64,000 bases of DNA from Phlebotomus papatasi (GCF_024763615.1 NC_077223.1:50220627-50284626), one strand, 5' to 3'. Counted from the stretch's first letter, positions 11,908 to 23,360 are shown. The notes: generated from the sequence alone by a model not told the origin. Translations and numbers: made by a program.

Positions 11908-12813
11908 AGGGAGACTGGGGCAAAAAGTCACAAAACGGATATTTTATTTTTTTTACAAGCTACCCTAGTGCCCCAGAAGTTTCTAATTAGCGCAGTTTTA
12001 TGGGAAATTCACTGCTCTACAATTTTGTGAAAGTCATTTTCCTCTATTTTGTAAGGAAATACATTTATCGAGCTCTTTTCTAAAAGGTAATTTTGTGACC
12101 ATTCTCAAAAATGCTGGCAAATAGTGCCAAGTACCAGGTATGGGTTATTATTACATTTTGATTTGCTTTATTACAGGCTTTCATAAATTTAAAAAAAGAA
12201 TAGCTAGGTGACATATTTTCATAGGAAATTTATTCCTCTACACCTTTTTAATTTACAGTTTTCTCTATCTGAACAAGAAAAGCGCTTTTCAAGCTATTTG
12301 AGAAAAAACACACAAGAGACTGCTAATCGTTTGACAAAAAGCGCGAAACGCGGAAATGACGTTTCTTCTCTCCGTGAGACATCAGAAATTGCTTCGGTCT
12401 TTGCTACTTTTTGCTCCATACCTTTTGTTACTTTTTACCCCAAGTGGTCATTTTTAATAAAAGGATATCTGAAGAAAAGAATCTTTGTAAAATTCTAATT
12501 CTAATTCTAATTCATATTCAAAGAATCCAAATCATATTTAGGAAATATTTAAAAGTGCATCAATTTTGGAAAATAAGTAGTTCAAAGTTGATATCTATTG
12601 CAAGGAAAACATTTCAAAAATAGGGCTAAAAATTTCAATATTTTTTTATTTTTTATTTTCTGAATTCCTTGTTCGAATTCTAAGAAACTTACGTCTTTAA
12701 AGAAGGTCTATGGAGGCCATTTATGGGAAAAAAAATTAAACTGCTATCTCTTTTATCTGGAAGATATTGAATTTTCAAATTTTCAATTTGTGACTTTTTG
12801 CCCCAGTCTCCCC
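11908..12813. mobile_element. TA-flanked MITE, GACTGGGGCAAAAAGTCAC family, copy 1
   Basis: A 906-bp element between TA 11906-11907 and TA 12814-12815. The inverted ends share GGGAGACTGGGGCAAAAAG and continue to about 25 bp. The second copy, 57534-58433, is alignable over its whole length and in the same orientation. Both copies preserve a stretch that reads open around 12340-12470 and 57980-58100 with a similar peptide (GNDVSS…RETSEIAS…CSIPFVTFYPKW). It has no known domain and is more likely sequence conservation than a gene. Confidence 0.8.
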
Positions 12814-13080
12814 TACTTAAGAATTACTTAATGTGTTAGTCGAGTATGTAATTTATAATATAGTAAATTTTTGCTCCTTGGGAGAAGTACTTTATTTATT
12901 TTAAATGTTCTTTTATACAAATGAAAATTTGAACCATGAGTGCCACTTTAAATTACATTGAAATAAATTTATAATTTAAAAGTGATTTAAATGAATTATT
13001 TCTCTGCAATCAGAATATTCTAGCATTTAATGCAAAAAGTTTTGCCAATTCATCTCATGTTCTTCCGTTTCTCTTTGCAG

Positions 13081-13207
13081 AATTCCAAAGTGCTGAAGTG
13101 ATCAGCGAGGGAGGAATCTCTCAGACTTTCACGTCCAGATAGTGACAATGTCAGTGAACATGAAGACGGTGATACCTCTTGTTGATATCAACTTTGCCCA
13201 GAGACAG
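13081..13207 (+). CDS. Host gene, alternative 5' exon A (coding 13148-13207)
   Basis: The exon follows a strong acceptor (pyrimidine-rich tract ending TTTGCAG at 13080) and ends at donor CAG|GTTAGT at 13207/13208. It has 67 bases of 5' UTR with an in-frame TGA at 13094-13096; the first in-frame ATG after that is 13148. It then codes 20 residues, MSVNMKTVIPLVDINFAQRQ, and leaves in phase 0. The acceptor means at least one non-coding exon lies upstream, which I did not find. The phase fits the shared exon at 59458. Composition is less AT-rich than the neighbouring intron. No domain can be recognised in so short a peptide. The exon is well supported; the gene identity is not. Confidence 0.65.
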
Positions 13208-14190
13208 GTTAGTTAAAGGATGTCAAAGGGTGTTGACTAATTAAGAATTACGCCTTCTCACATATGAATGAATATTATGAATAATTAGGCATCTGATGCC
13301 AATCCCATTTCTCACGGGAAATCTCCTTTTCCACAAGAATTGCTTTTACTCCTCAAACTTCGTAAATTAAACACAAATCTTGTTCTTAAATTGGATATTA
13401 ATGCAAATTATTATTTCTGGGGGATTATTTCCTCATGGAACAAGTCTAAATCGATTTTGGTTTTATTTATAATCAAATAAAAATTGTAATTATTCTGTAC
13501 ATTTAATTAAATAATGACCGCCTGTTGTAAATTTACGTGTGAATGCGTTAATTAAAATGTTCTCATTCCTGCAAAATTTACAATTTATAAACTTTCGCGA
13601 TGACTTTGGAAATTTTGCAGAATCTTCCCTGAAAATGGATTATACGCTCTGGAAAATCTTATAAGAAAGTTTTTCTTATAAACATTATTCTGAGTGAATT
13701 ATATAGCTCAAAATTTATTCGAGCCAAGACTAAGTTTTTGTGGGTGAAAGGTGAGCAGTTTTTTTAAGTGCTTCGCATAAAAATTTACATTGATATTCCA
13801 TGCAAAAAAAAGAAAGAAATAATGTGTGTTTCTCTGTGATATACCCAACTGCAAAATTGAATTTTGACAATCTTTTGAGTTATGCATAAAAATCTCTGTA
13901 GAATTGATTTCAATAAAAATGGATAATAAAATTATTTTATGGAATAGTTGGGTAAATTTTGTGGAGCTCAAGCATTTTGAGGGTGAGATGGTTTAAGTGC
14001 TTCGCATGAATTCTTTATGATACAATTTTAATTCCAAAGTTCTTTTGACTGAATTTTATTCAAACTGATATTCCTTTGATGCTATAACGGAATTGCTCAG
14101 TGTATTTCTGTTTTACAATAGGTTGGAAAAATTAGAGTTTTTCCCAACAAAAAAATAAGTAAATGATTTCTTTTATATTAAGAATATCTT
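13208..14190 (+). other. Presumed intron
   Basis: No coding sequence. A short direct repeat with the core TAAGTGCTTCGCAT occurs at about 13767 and 13995. Nothing else is recognised. Confidence 0.4.
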
Positions 14191-14192
14191 TA

Positions 14193-16002
14193 CGGGAGAC
14201 CGGGGAGATTTGGGACAGGGGTAGTGTGGGACAAGGCGACTTTTTCATTATTTTTTTTAAATCAATGGGATTTAACCACTACTCAATCGTAAGTAATATT
14301 AAGATGTTTCTTGACTAAAAGAATGGATATCCTCATTGTTTTAATTCTATGAACACTTTTTTAAAAATTGATAAAAATTGTATATTTTGACATCTTAATT
14401 TTCCTCTTTGTATTTTATATTAACCCATTCAGTCAATGTACCAGAAATACTTGAGATAGAATGTTGATATTTTGGGATTAGTTTCCTACAGATTAATAGA
14501 TGAATTTCTTGAAGAGAAAAAAAATTTACCTATTATGGGGGCGCCAGAAGCCCATGTCAAACACACGTCTTAACGGTCACTGAATTTAAATTCTGCGCAT
14601 TAATTCATTACAAACTCTATGTTTTTAGATAGAGCAGATATCTAAGAAAACACATTGCTAATCAGAATTCAAATCAGGAAAGAGGAAAAAGGCAAATTTT
14701 AACAAATTCGACGGGATGTCATATTTTCCGTCCGCCATTTTGAGCAAAAATTTTGCATGACCTTCCGCGAAGCGAGAAATGAACAAGGAAATGTATTTTC
14801 ATCTCGGTCGAGCTATTTTTTCCAAGTTGATGAAGGACTGAAGTAACTAAAATTTCGTTCTCGACAAAAATTCGAGTGTCAGTTGCCCAGGAATAAATCA
14901 TATAAAATCACTCAATTTGCGTATGATGTATAATACCATGGTAAGGAATGGGTTAAGCGATATAAAATCAAAACTTTTTTATCTTATTAGGTAGCAGTGC
15001 AATCTGGGAATATATTTTTATAACAGTTTCAGAGATTATACGCTCTTATTTTTCACATAAAGGTTTAAAATACTAAAACTACACACGGGGATGTTTGGGA
15101 CACCTGAAAGGGGATGAATGGGACGTTGATTTTCGACAAGATTGTCGGTGGTGTGCAATTGTTTATTGTCAAAATGAAGAGTAATGCCCAGTTTCTACTG
15201 AAAATCTCCCTTTTGTGCAAAGTTTACCAGTGGAGCAGATTTCTCTAACTACAGGGACAATTAAACCATCAAAGTCTTGGGAATCAATAATTTCTTCTCA
15301 GAGGATATTCGATCTTTGCCCAATATCGTTAAGAATTATTTTCTCAAAAATTTCTCAAACAATATCCTTTACAATTTTCACAAGTTCTCCAGAAAAGGCA
15401 AGGCGAGAACTAATTCAGATAAATAAGGAAAAAACAAGTACCATGCAGTTGTCGTAAAATCAAACAGGAATCCACCAATGAGTTCAAAACTAAAAGTGTT
15501 AAGAGAATCTACTCGCATGAGGAATTTGATGATCATGATTGCAATATTTAGAATAAAAAAAAGCAAAGAAAGGTAGATGGAAAATAAGAAGAAAATACTT
15601 TAAATAATTGATTGACAATAAATGACTCTACAATACAAATAAAATTGATATTAATTTCTAAGTATGAAATAAAACATGAAACATATTTATTTCTATCAGA
15701 AATATTTTTAATCTAGTATTTAAAATTAATTAACGTGCTCCAATAATGCAAATTATGCGAGAAAAAATGCGTCCTATACTGCCCCATATCGGGGAGGTTT
15801 GGGACAAAGCGTCAAGTTAAATGTTTTATCTTCTCCAAGAAAACTCATTTGTTTTCCAAGTTCTATCGAGTACTTTTTATAAAGTCAATACCCATCAGTA
15901 TCCTATAGACTGCATAAAATTGTAATACACTATAGTGATTTTTTGGAATAGTGTCTCAAAGTCAAAACATGAAAAAGTGTCCCAAATCTCCCCGGTCTCC
16001 CC
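14193..16002. mobile_element. TA-flanked element with GGGAGACCGGGGAGATTTGG ends, interrupted by a TTAA MITE
   Basis: TA 14191-14192 and TA 16003-16004 bound a 1,810-bp element. The inverted ends share GGGAGACCGGGGAGATTTGG plus GACA (left) / TGTCCC (right), about 25 bp. A TTAA MITE is inserted at 14420-14956; without it the element is about 1.28 kb. The inside also contains scattered words like the ends (GGGGATGTTTGGGACA near 15088, GGGGAGGTTTGGGACA near 15790). A frame at 15215-15457 has no recognisable domain. It is long enough to have once carried a transposase, but none is visible. Confidence 0.75.
14424..14952 (+). mobile_element. TTAA-flanked MITE, family 1, copy 1 (nested)
   Basis: A 529-bp element between TTAA 14420-14423 and TTAA 14953-14956, with ends CCCATTC / GAATGGG. 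Copies 2 (22451-22976, same direction) and 3 (28698-29224, reversed) match it throughout, including CGTCCGCCATTTTGAGC and the palindrome TACCATGGTA near the right end. It is inserted in the older element 14193-16002. The TTAA duplication suggests piggyBac-type mobilisation. Confidence 0.85.
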
Positions 16003-16004
16003 TA

Positions 16005-16340
16005 CTATATTTTTCTTGTATTTATCCCATGAATGTTCCTTATGATACATCTTTAGGTGGTCGTCTGCTAATTATTAAATGTGTTTTGTGTGAAAATTAA
16101 ACAAGAAATTGAAAGGAAATAATTAATTTTTATTAGAGTCCAAGTGAAGGAAAAATAATATTAAAACCGTTACATTGTTTGTCTAATTTAAAATTATCGC
16201 TATTGGCTAAGCGATGGCGCTGACTACAGCCGCCATATTTGGCGGTTATTTTTGCCGCTCAGCTGAGAAAGTGTATGTGTGTATGGTGTGGATGTGTGTA
16301 TATGTGACCGTTGATGTTTTGGCGGGTTCCCAGAATCTCT
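16005..16340 (+). promoter_or_regulatory. Candidate promoter region of exon B
   Basis: After AT-rich intron the composition shifts at about 16200: the palindrome CCGCCATATTTGGCGG at about 16230, then TG-rich runs, then TTCAGTCC at 16340-16347. The last fits the arthropod initiator consensus (TCAGT), with A16343 as possible +1. No TATA box is seen about 30 bases upstream. It lies 148 bases before the exon B start codon. It could equally be an intronic enhancer. Confidence 0.35.
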
Positions 16341-16568
16341 TCAGTCCCACGCTCTCTGTCAAATGCTGAATGTGTCCTTAAGCCTTTTTCCATAAATTTT
16401 CACAATTTTCTCACAATTTTACCTGCAATTCACCACAAAAATACATCTAAAGTGTTCCTCAATCGTTACCACATGCTATCAGGATCGAGTATGGCAAATT
16501 TCTGGCAAAATTTTGCAATAAATATGGAGCTCAATGAAGAATGGCCAGAGCTCAATTCGCGAATTTGG
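16341..16568 (+). CDS. Host gene, alternative first exon B (coding 16491-16568)
   Basis: From a candidate initiator near 16343 the exon runs to donor TGG|GTATGT at 16568/16569. ATG 16491 (context GATCGAGTATGG) opens 26 codons beginning MANFWQNFAINMELN and ending LNSRIW, rich in W, N and E, in phase 0. The same frame is open for about 180 bases upstream of ATG 16491, so an earlier ATG at 16311 or 16314 cannot be excluded; it would lie upstream of the proposed initiator. Phase 0 fits the exon at 59458. No domain is recognised. A first exon is inferred from the absence of an acceptor and the promoter-like sequence upstream; transcript data are not available. Confidence 0.5.
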
Positions 16569-17591
16569 GTATGTCTTTTTCCTTTCCTAATTTTTCCTCA
16601 ATTTTCCCACAATTTCCCACATCAGAGGCATTCAGGTGTGCTGAAGAATATACAGGTGAACTTTTCTACAGCAAAAATGTGTCAATGATCACGTATTCAG
16701 CATAAAATATAGATGAGAAATTCTACTCCTTTGAGCCTTTTCAACAACTCCTTATTTCCTCACGCACAAATTTTGGATGATTGTGTGGGGGAAATGCTTC
16801 CCCAAAAGGTATTTTGGAGTTACAGTTCATATGATACCCTTCGAGCCTTTTAGCCAAGCTTTTAGCACATCTAAACAATTTTGCAATAAATGGAGGGAAA
16901 AGTTTATACGGAAGTTTGACTCTCATCATGAAATTTTTCTTACAAACGCACATTTTCTTGCGAATTTCAATGATTTTCCACTTAATTTTTATGCAAAAAG
17001 TTAGTGTGGAAGTTCTTGAATAATCATACGATTACTTTTATCAACCCCTTGCAAAAAGATTCACCGCATGAAAGATCGATAAACTTACCAATTTGGGGTT
17101 ATATTTATGAATCAAAATTTGGCGCGTGACAAAGCATCAATTTTGTCGCAATTTTATGAGTCTTCCTTATAATTTGGTCCTTCGGAAGAGGCTGAAATTG
17201 TTTATTGAAAGATATTTTGCAGATTTAGTTGAATATTATTATACACAAAAGATTGTTAAATACTCAGTCTGTTAAAATTGAACACAGTATTCCTGAGAGC
17301 GATACAGTTCAATATGTATTGAATTTCCATAATTTTTTCAGCATATTTTTTATAAAAAATTTACCTTCCTGCATTGCTTTTTATTATTATTATTTAACTT
17401 TGTAAAAATTCTTAAACATGTCAGGGTAAATATCAACAGGTTTGTGGTAATATTTCTGGGAATTTTTATTAATATTTGCTACTGGTTCTCATAAAATTGT
17501 AATATTTTTAAATATATTTATTTATTTAAATGGATATTAAAAGGTGCAATTTATTCCTCTTTTCCAACATGTCTTTTTCTACTTCATAAAG
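16569..17591 (+). other. Presumed intron
   Basis: No coding sequence or mobile element ends recognised; AT-rich with T and A runs. Confidence 0.4.
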
Positions 17592-17722
17592 CAGGAGTGA
17601 GCAAGAACCGTTTGAAACCCAATAAACGTCAAAATAAGTTTGTCCCAGGTAGCGTTTTGATCATTGTCATATAATTTTCATTTGACGTTTGTTCGGTTTC
17701 AAACGATTCTTGCTCATCTCTG
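17592..17722. mobile_element. hAT-like MITE, copy 1
   Basis: A 131-bp element with inverted ends CAGGAGTGAGCAAGAACCGT / CGATTCTTGCTCATCTCTG. The eight bases outside (TCATAAAG left, CCATTAAG right) agree at six positions, like a decayed 8-bp duplication. It is closely related to 17798-17922, 75 bp downstream in the same orientation. Ends starting CAG plus 8-bp duplications suggest the hAT superfamily. Confidence 0.65.
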
Positions 17723-17797
17723 CCATTAAGAGTCATTTTGATTAAAAATAATTCTGAAGGGAGAAGACTTTAAATGCCAACTACAAGGGATCTAAAT

Positions 17798-17922
17798 CAG
17801 GGGTGAGCAAAAACCGTTTCAAACAGAAATGTCAAAATAAGTTTACCCAGGTGACGTTTTGACCATTGACGTACAATTTTCATTTGACGTCTGTTCGGAT
17901 TCAAATGATTCTTACTCCCCTG
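17798..17922. mobile_element. hAT-like MITE, copy 2
   Basis: A 125-bp element with ends CAGGGGTGAGCAAAAACCG / GATTCTTACTCCCCTG. GATCTAAAT is found directly before the left end and, one base off, after the right end: a near-perfect 8-9 bp target duplication. The inside matches copy 1 (TGTCAAAATAAGTTT, TTTTCATTTGACGT). Confidence 0.7.
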
Positions 17923-18035
17923 TGATCTAAATTATTCCAGAAAAAATTTATGCATAAATTTTGGAAAATTAAATTGGTTTACACTAGACTTTCTGTGAGA
18001 AAAATATTTAAAAAAATGCTCTTGAAAGTTTAAGT

Positions 18036-20007
18036 CAAGGGGGAGATATTTCGGTGAAAATGTGTACACCACTTCCAGGCACTTCCACGATTTGTATGGA
18101 AGAGGCCTTCTCACTTCCAAAACTTCGCAACACTCTCGAAAATGTAGCAATACTTCCAGCACTTCATGCACTTCTCATACTTATAAATCAATAATTTATT
18201 TAATATGATGAAAAATCTAATTATAAAAATTCTTAAAAAATCTCAAGAAATTTATTTATACACATATATTTTTTGAAATTTTGCTTATATTTTGAATTTC
18301 TTGCGCCAGATATTCTTGCATACTTTCAGTATTTTAATATTATCTGCGTTTTACGAAGGCGTATCAACATATTTTGAATTTTCCTAAGAGGGTAGTGAAG
18401 CTACTTTTGGAAAAATATGTATTGTCGTTTGTAATTATTGAAACTGTGCTGGAAAGTCTGTACGAATTCAAAAGTTACGAGTGCAACAACTAATTCAGCA
18501 CTTCAGACGTATCTTCACCATTTTTTGAACTTGATTCTCTCTCTGGTTTCAAAATCATTTAAAATTAAAACATTTTGCACTCTTGGGAAAAGTTTTAGAT
18601 AATTGCTAATCAACTTTTGTAACAAGCTTGGCTATTTTTCCAGGATCTTTTTCGCTATTGTTGCATTAGACCAATTCCTCATCACCTGTCGTCAATCGAT
18701 TCACAGAAAAGATTTTTTTATCGCAACATAGCAGGAGAAAAATGGCCTCAATCATAGTTACCCTTTTTCCTTTGAGTGAAAGAATGTGGCATCTACGTGC
18801 CGAGCTTTTAAACACATCCAAGCCTTTCTACATAGCGAAATACGATCTAATTATTGTTCTCCAGGTTTTCCGACATTTTAACAGTTTATTCAATTGTTAT
18901 CCACGAATTTTCTTCTACTAGGATACTCACAATATTGGTATCAATATTAGAGACCCTTTAAAATGAAATTGATATTTCGAAGAATAAATCCCTATTTCTA
19001 AATTTTCAAAGCCACTTTTTAATCATGCTTAGAGTAAGGACGCGATCTAAATAAACCCCCAAAATGTTTCTTTAATGGAGGTAGATCACTTAGACCTTTC
19101 CAAAATTACAAATGCACCTTTTCGTTCCTCATTTTTTAATAGTCCTCAAAAACACAAATCTACTTTTTTTGAAGAATACTTTTGGCATCGAAGAGATACA
19201 CTCGACTCTTCGTTATCCGGCTGATTGGGGGACAAAATGACATTTAGGTTTTTTGAATGATCAACGGTTTTTCTATTTGTGCTGTGTGAATTTATTTTCT
19301 GTCTGACAAAGAACAAGAGAATTTTCTTCATGGTATGCTTATGTTTCATTTTTATATCACAATTATGTATTAAAAACTTCGATACAATGATAATAATACT
19401 TTAATTCACTCTGGACAAACTTCATGTTTAGTAAAAATAATTTTGAATACATCAACCGCCAATGTTTGGCAGCTGTCATCCGGATAACGAAGTGCCGGAT
19501 AACGAAGAGCTGAGTGTATAATATACTAAAACTTTTCCAGTAAATGCAAAGGTAAACAAAAAATGGTGGATGTAACCTATGGGATACCGCTTAATGACAT
19601 TCGCGAAAAAAAATTAGAAAAGAAATTATATCAAATTGATTGAAAGTCAACTGCAATGCTTATGTCATTATTTGCGAGCCACTACATACATGAATTTGTA
19701 ATTCCTGCAAAAATTTAGGAAAATTATTGTTCAACTGAATATTTTCCTCGGAAAAATTACGACACAAATTAAGCCATAATTTTGAGCGTATTTGATCCAT
19801 TTCATTGTAATAGCCGAACTTGAAAATTTCAACAAACTTCTTCAAATTATATACTGTCGCTCGAATTAAAAATCTCAACTAACGTAGTCTGAAAAATAGG
19901 TAATTAGGCAAAAAAAAACTTTATATTTGAGCACTCCCACTTCCAAAGACTTCCAAGCACTTCATTTTCACTTGTACACCACTCCCGACTCTAATATCTC
20001 CCCCTTG
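18036..20007. mobile_element. hAT-like element, non-autonomous, 1,972 bp
   Basis: Perfect 8-bp target duplication GTTTAAGT at 18028-18035 and 20008-20015. The inverted ends share CAAGGGGGAGATATT (15 bp). Both subterminal regions carry repeats of CACTTCC or its complement (18060-18180 and 19930-19985), the type of clustered subterminal motif that hAT transposases bind. No transposase remnant was recognised inside. A separate MITE (19199-19516) is nested in it. The hAT assignment is inferred from duplication length, terminal CA..G and subterminal repeats. Confidence 0.8.
19199..19516. mobile_element. Pogo/Tigger-like MITE nested in the hAT element
   Basis: TA 19197-19198 and TA 19517-19518 bound a 318-bp element. 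The ends are CACTCGACTCTTCGTTATCC and, read inward from the right, CACTCAGCTCTTCGTTATCC. A further copy of the word CGTTATCCGG follows inside the right end. TA duplication and CAC-starting ends with CGTTATCCGG words resemble pogo/Tigger-type MITEs of insects; this is inference. Confidence 0.7.
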
Positions 20008-20015
20008 GTTTAAGT

Positions 20016-20640
20016 GTATTTATAATTTACAGATTTCAAAAGATTTTTAGATTTTCACACTTTGGATCACATTTTCCTATTTAGAAATTTTAAATATTCA
20101 AGCATTTTTGCTAAAAAACAATGAATTAATTGATTTTAATTACATCTAAATACCTTGAGTACAAACAGAAATCTATTTATCGCGGATCTAATAAGTTTTG
20201 TTTTTAAAGTCAGAGACCTAAAAAATCATCTTTAGTACAGTTTTCTTTTCAAAATATAAATTATAATTTTTGCAAAATAAAATTTACATCGCCAACGTTA
20301 CATTTTTGAAATAGCGATTTTCTGCTTTCTAACAGTGTGTGGTTCGTATCTATGCTGAGCGCAATTATTTTCAACCACCTTCTCACTTGAAAATTTCCCA
20401 CTTCTTGGTAATTTTTGTATCAATATAAAACCGTTTGAAGCAAGGACTTTATTTTGGGGAAATCTTTTCTCACTTTGAATTGAGTTTTATTTATTTATGG
20501 ATAGAAGAAAAAATAGGGAAAATTTGTGAAAAACCGCCAAATTTGAGTCGAAAAGCTGAAGTTGGCTGCATAAGTAATTTCGATATCGAATTCCGTGTGA
20601 AAAGTAAAATGTAAGAAAAAGAAGAATTTTTCACTCTTGC
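20016..20640 (+). other. Presumed intron
   Basis: AT-rich, with no coding sequence or element ends recognised up to the composition change at about 20640. Confidence 0.4.
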
Positions 20641-20692
20641 GCGCTGCGGAATCATCGAGGGCTGACAGCCATTTTCATTTTGTCGCTCAGTT
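20641..20692 (+). promoter_or_regulatory. Candidate promoter of exon C
   Basis: Composition becomes GC-rich with CpGs at 20641. TCAGTT at 20687-20692 fits the arthropod initiator (A20689 as +1). No TATA box is seen about 30 bases upstream. The downstream 570 bases have the mixed, repeat-poor composition of a long 5' UTR. Confidence 0.4.
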
Positions 20693-21264
20693 GAAGTTTG
20701 TCTGCAGTGCTGTGAAATCCTTGTGCTGTGATTTGTAAGGGGATTTTCCAGTGCAGTGGAAAATTGAGAGCTCAAAGTGCATCAGCGGAATCTGTGGTGT
20801 GAAATTGCAGTGACCTGGGAAGTGAGTGTTTTGTTTTACAGCTCGAAATCCCGGTCAGAAATTCTCAAGTGAAGAGAGTGAGAGTCACGCATCTTGAGAG
20901 TCCGGAGGCTACGCAGCTTCTCTCACTCAAGCCCTCCACCCCTCCCTCCATCATCATCATCGAACGTCTACACAGACAGCACGCATTTTTGGGTTATTCA
21001 GCAAAACAGAAGCCCCAAAAGAGACTCCCGGACATTCCGGTGCTCAGTTACCGGATGCACTGATGCACCTTGGCAGTAAGACAAGACAAAGGGAGGCATC
21101 ATCTGGGGTGTGTCTCCACATCTGAGGGGACACGCGGCGTAGAAACAGTGGCCGCCAGGGGCTTCCGGATACATCCGCACACTTTCCACCCAGGCGCCAG
21201 AGAAGGCATCAAGCTGTGGGGCTCAGGAGCGTTCTTCCTCCCTCCGCAAGGAATGTACTACCCG
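20689..21264 (+). CDS. Host gene, alternative first exon C (coding 21253-21264)
   Basis: This is the most GC-rich unique stretch of the window. It ends at donor CCG|GTAAGA at 21264/21265. ATG 21253 opens only four codons (MYYP) before the junction, in phase 0. The same frame is open upstream to about 21070 but has no earlier ATG, so MYYP is the likely start; several out-of-frame ATGs precede it and could lower translation. Joined in phase 0 to the 59458 exon it would give a protein starting MYYPHMVQAG. A weaker donor-like GTGAGT at 20822 gives another possible exon end. The exon is inferred from signals and composition, without transcript evidence. Confidence 0.5.
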
Positions 21265-21470
21265 GTAAGACGCATTTCCCACAATTCATTCTCCCTGGCA
21301 AATGTGTGCGCCAGATGTTGCCACTCGCAGCATCTCGGGCGCATCTCTTTGTCTCTCATAAGATGCCTCATTGCAAATTTCGCGATGGCTTGAACTCTCA
21401 CAGACTCCACAATCCCCATCCCAAAATAATCACACTCACAGACTTGGGGCTTTTGCTCGCTCCGGGAGAG
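21265..21470 (+). other. GC-rich sequence after exon C
   Basis: The mixed composition continues past the donor to about 21470, unlike the other introns here. It could be regulatory DNA for the TATA-type promoter that follows, or a longer exon form that reads through the donor. Confidence 0.4.
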
Positions 21471-21505
21471 TATAAAAATATTGTGGAATGAGGCTCTCCA
21501 GTCGG
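21471..21505 (+). promoter_or_regulatory. Candidate TATA promoter
   Basis: TATAAAAATA at 21471-21480 is followed by CTCCAGTCGGTCG, an initiator-like site with A21500 at the right distance (TATA at about -29). No coding exon with a donor was found just downstream, so the transcript is unknown; it may be a further first exon or a non-coding RNA. Confidence 0.4.
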
Positions 21506-22082
21506 TCGTTTTCTTTATGCCCCTTGATCTTGGATTTTTACGTCCGTTTGGGAAAGGGATTTCTGGGAATATATTTACTGTTGAAGCAGGAGGTACAACA
21601 CAAACGATGCCTGAGAATTCCACATTATTTGGGGAGAGTGAACAAAAACATTTTGGATATTAAAAGCTCTTAATCCATTAATCAATTATGACGAAGGGTC
21701 CATGCCTGAAACAGACGCCTTTAGAACCTTTTTTCAGCTTAAACTACCCAAAATTCTGATTGAAACTTACAAGCTTCTGATGGGATTGAAAATTTCCAGG
21801 CTTCCTTTAATTTTTTTTTTTTGGTTTTAGTGATAAAAAAACGTTGCTCCGTAATTTACAATGCCATGTGGAGTATCTCATTAGGGAACAATTAAACAAA
21901 TATTGTGATATATTTAGAAAATTATTGTTATTTAATTAAATATTGGTTCATTTGTGTCGGAAATTGAAAATTTGTGTAAATATTTGAATTATCCAATTAA
22001 TTTGTGAAGAAGACTAAAACGTAAAGAGAAATTTTTATCTCTGTATTCGTATCAATTTCTCCATAATTTTTTGAATTGCACT
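21506..22082. other. Non-coding stretch
   Basis: No coding exon or element recognised; a run of T at about 21812-21823. Confidence 0.4.
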
Positions 22083-22084
22083 TA

Positions 22085-23048
22085 GGGTAAGTGTGCCAAA
22101 TTCCGGCCAGCTTGCAATTTCGGCCACCTTTTTTGTTCCTCGAATTTCTATGAACTTTTAGATTTTACGTAGGTACTCTAGAGATTATACAATGCAAAAG
22201 AATAACAAACAATGTAGCTTCGACAAACGAGATGACGTGAAAAAGGCATTGAAAGAATTCCTGAAGGGCAAGGAACTATGAGAATGAAGGTGGCCGAAAT
22301 AGGGCACCAAAGCTATGTCTACATTTTTATTCATTTTAAAATATATTAAAAACGATTTTAAAATAAATAAAGACGATAAACTGTTTACATACAAGGTTCT
22401 AAGCAACACTCTCAAAATAAGAAGGAATGAAAAAAATAAATTTCTATTAACTCATTCAGTCAATGTATCAGAAATACTTGAGATAGAATGTTCATATTTT
22501 GGGATTAGTTTCCTACAGATTAATAGATATATTTTTTGAAAAGAAAAAAAAATTATCTATTATGGGGCGCGGGGATTCGCCCTCAAACACACGTCTTAAC
22601 GGTCACTGAATTTAAATTCTGTGCATTAATTCATTATACTCTATTGCTTTAGATAGAGTAACTATCCAAGAAAACAAATTGGTAACCAGAATTCTAATCA
22701 GAAAAGAGGAAAGAGGCCAATTTTAATAAATTCGACGGGATGTCGAATTTTCCGTCCGCCATTTTGAGCAAAAATTTTGCATGACCTTCCGCGAAGCAAG
22801 AAAACAATAACAAAATGTATTTTCATCTCCGTCGGACTATTTTTACCAAGTAATTGAAGAACTAAAGTTACTAAAAATTCGTTCCCGACAGCAATTCGGA
22901 TAAAAATTGCCCAGGAATAAATCATCTAAAATCACTCAATTTGCGTATGATGTATAATACCATGGTAAGGAATGGGTTAAAGATATTACATTTCAAACTT
23001 GAGCCTTTGGCGCTTGCATCCAACTGCCGAAATTTGGCACACTTACCC
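22085..23048. mobile_element. TA-flanked MITE, GGGTAAGTGTGCCAAATT family, copy 1, interrupted
   Basis: TA 22083-22084 and TA 23049-23050 bound the element. Inverted ends GGGTAAGTGTGCCAAATT followed by CGG in both. A TTAA MITE sits inside at 22447-22980; without it the element is about 430 bp and matches the copy at 60358-60784, which is in the opposite orientation. Shared inner words include CAAACTTGAG…CAAGCG near one end and GGCCGAAATAGGGCACCAAAG. A 3'-truncated copy is at 56999-57216 and an end fragment at 24616-24661. Confidence 0.85.
22451..22976 (+). mobile_element. TTAA-flanked MITE, family 1, copy 2 (nested)
   Basis: A 526-bp element between TTAA 22447-22450 and TTAA 22977-22980. It has the same direction as copy 1 (14424-14952) and the same internal landmarks. 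The left end reads CTCATTC instead of CCCATTC. It is inserted in the TA-flanked element 22085-23048 and is therefore younger than it. Confidence 0.85.
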
Positions 23049-23155
23049 TATTATAATTAAAATTTTATTAAAAAATGTATCACTGAACTTCGATAATACC
23101 GGTTTATCTTGTCTCAATTAAATGAAAGAGTTTTTAACCCTTTAAAACATTGTTA

Positions 23156-23360
23156 GGGGGAAGTGGGGCACCTTTGAATTTGGGGTAGGTTTGAAGTTTG
23201 GATTTTTCTTCCATTTTTAAATAAAATGGAAAAAAATAGATTGATAAACCTAAATCATATCATAACCTAAATAAGGTTATGATATGGCTCAATTTCATTT
23301 AAAAATAGGAGAAAAATCCCAATTTCAAAGCTGCCCCACTTTCAAATGTGCCCCACTTCC
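23156..23360. mobile_element. TA-flanked small MITE, GAAGTGGGGCACCTTTGAA family
   Basis: TA 23154-23155 and TA 23361-23362 bound 205 bp. The ends share GGAAGTGGGGCAC followed by TTTGAA. The inside is nearly palindromic (GGATTTTTCT…AAATCC type words), so the element folds back over most of its length. Confidence 0.7.

Noticed and set aside
20822..20850. Donor GTGAGT followed by a TTTTACAG acceptor-like word
   Set aside because: An intron of about 20 bases is too short to be spliced; at most one of the two sites could be used.
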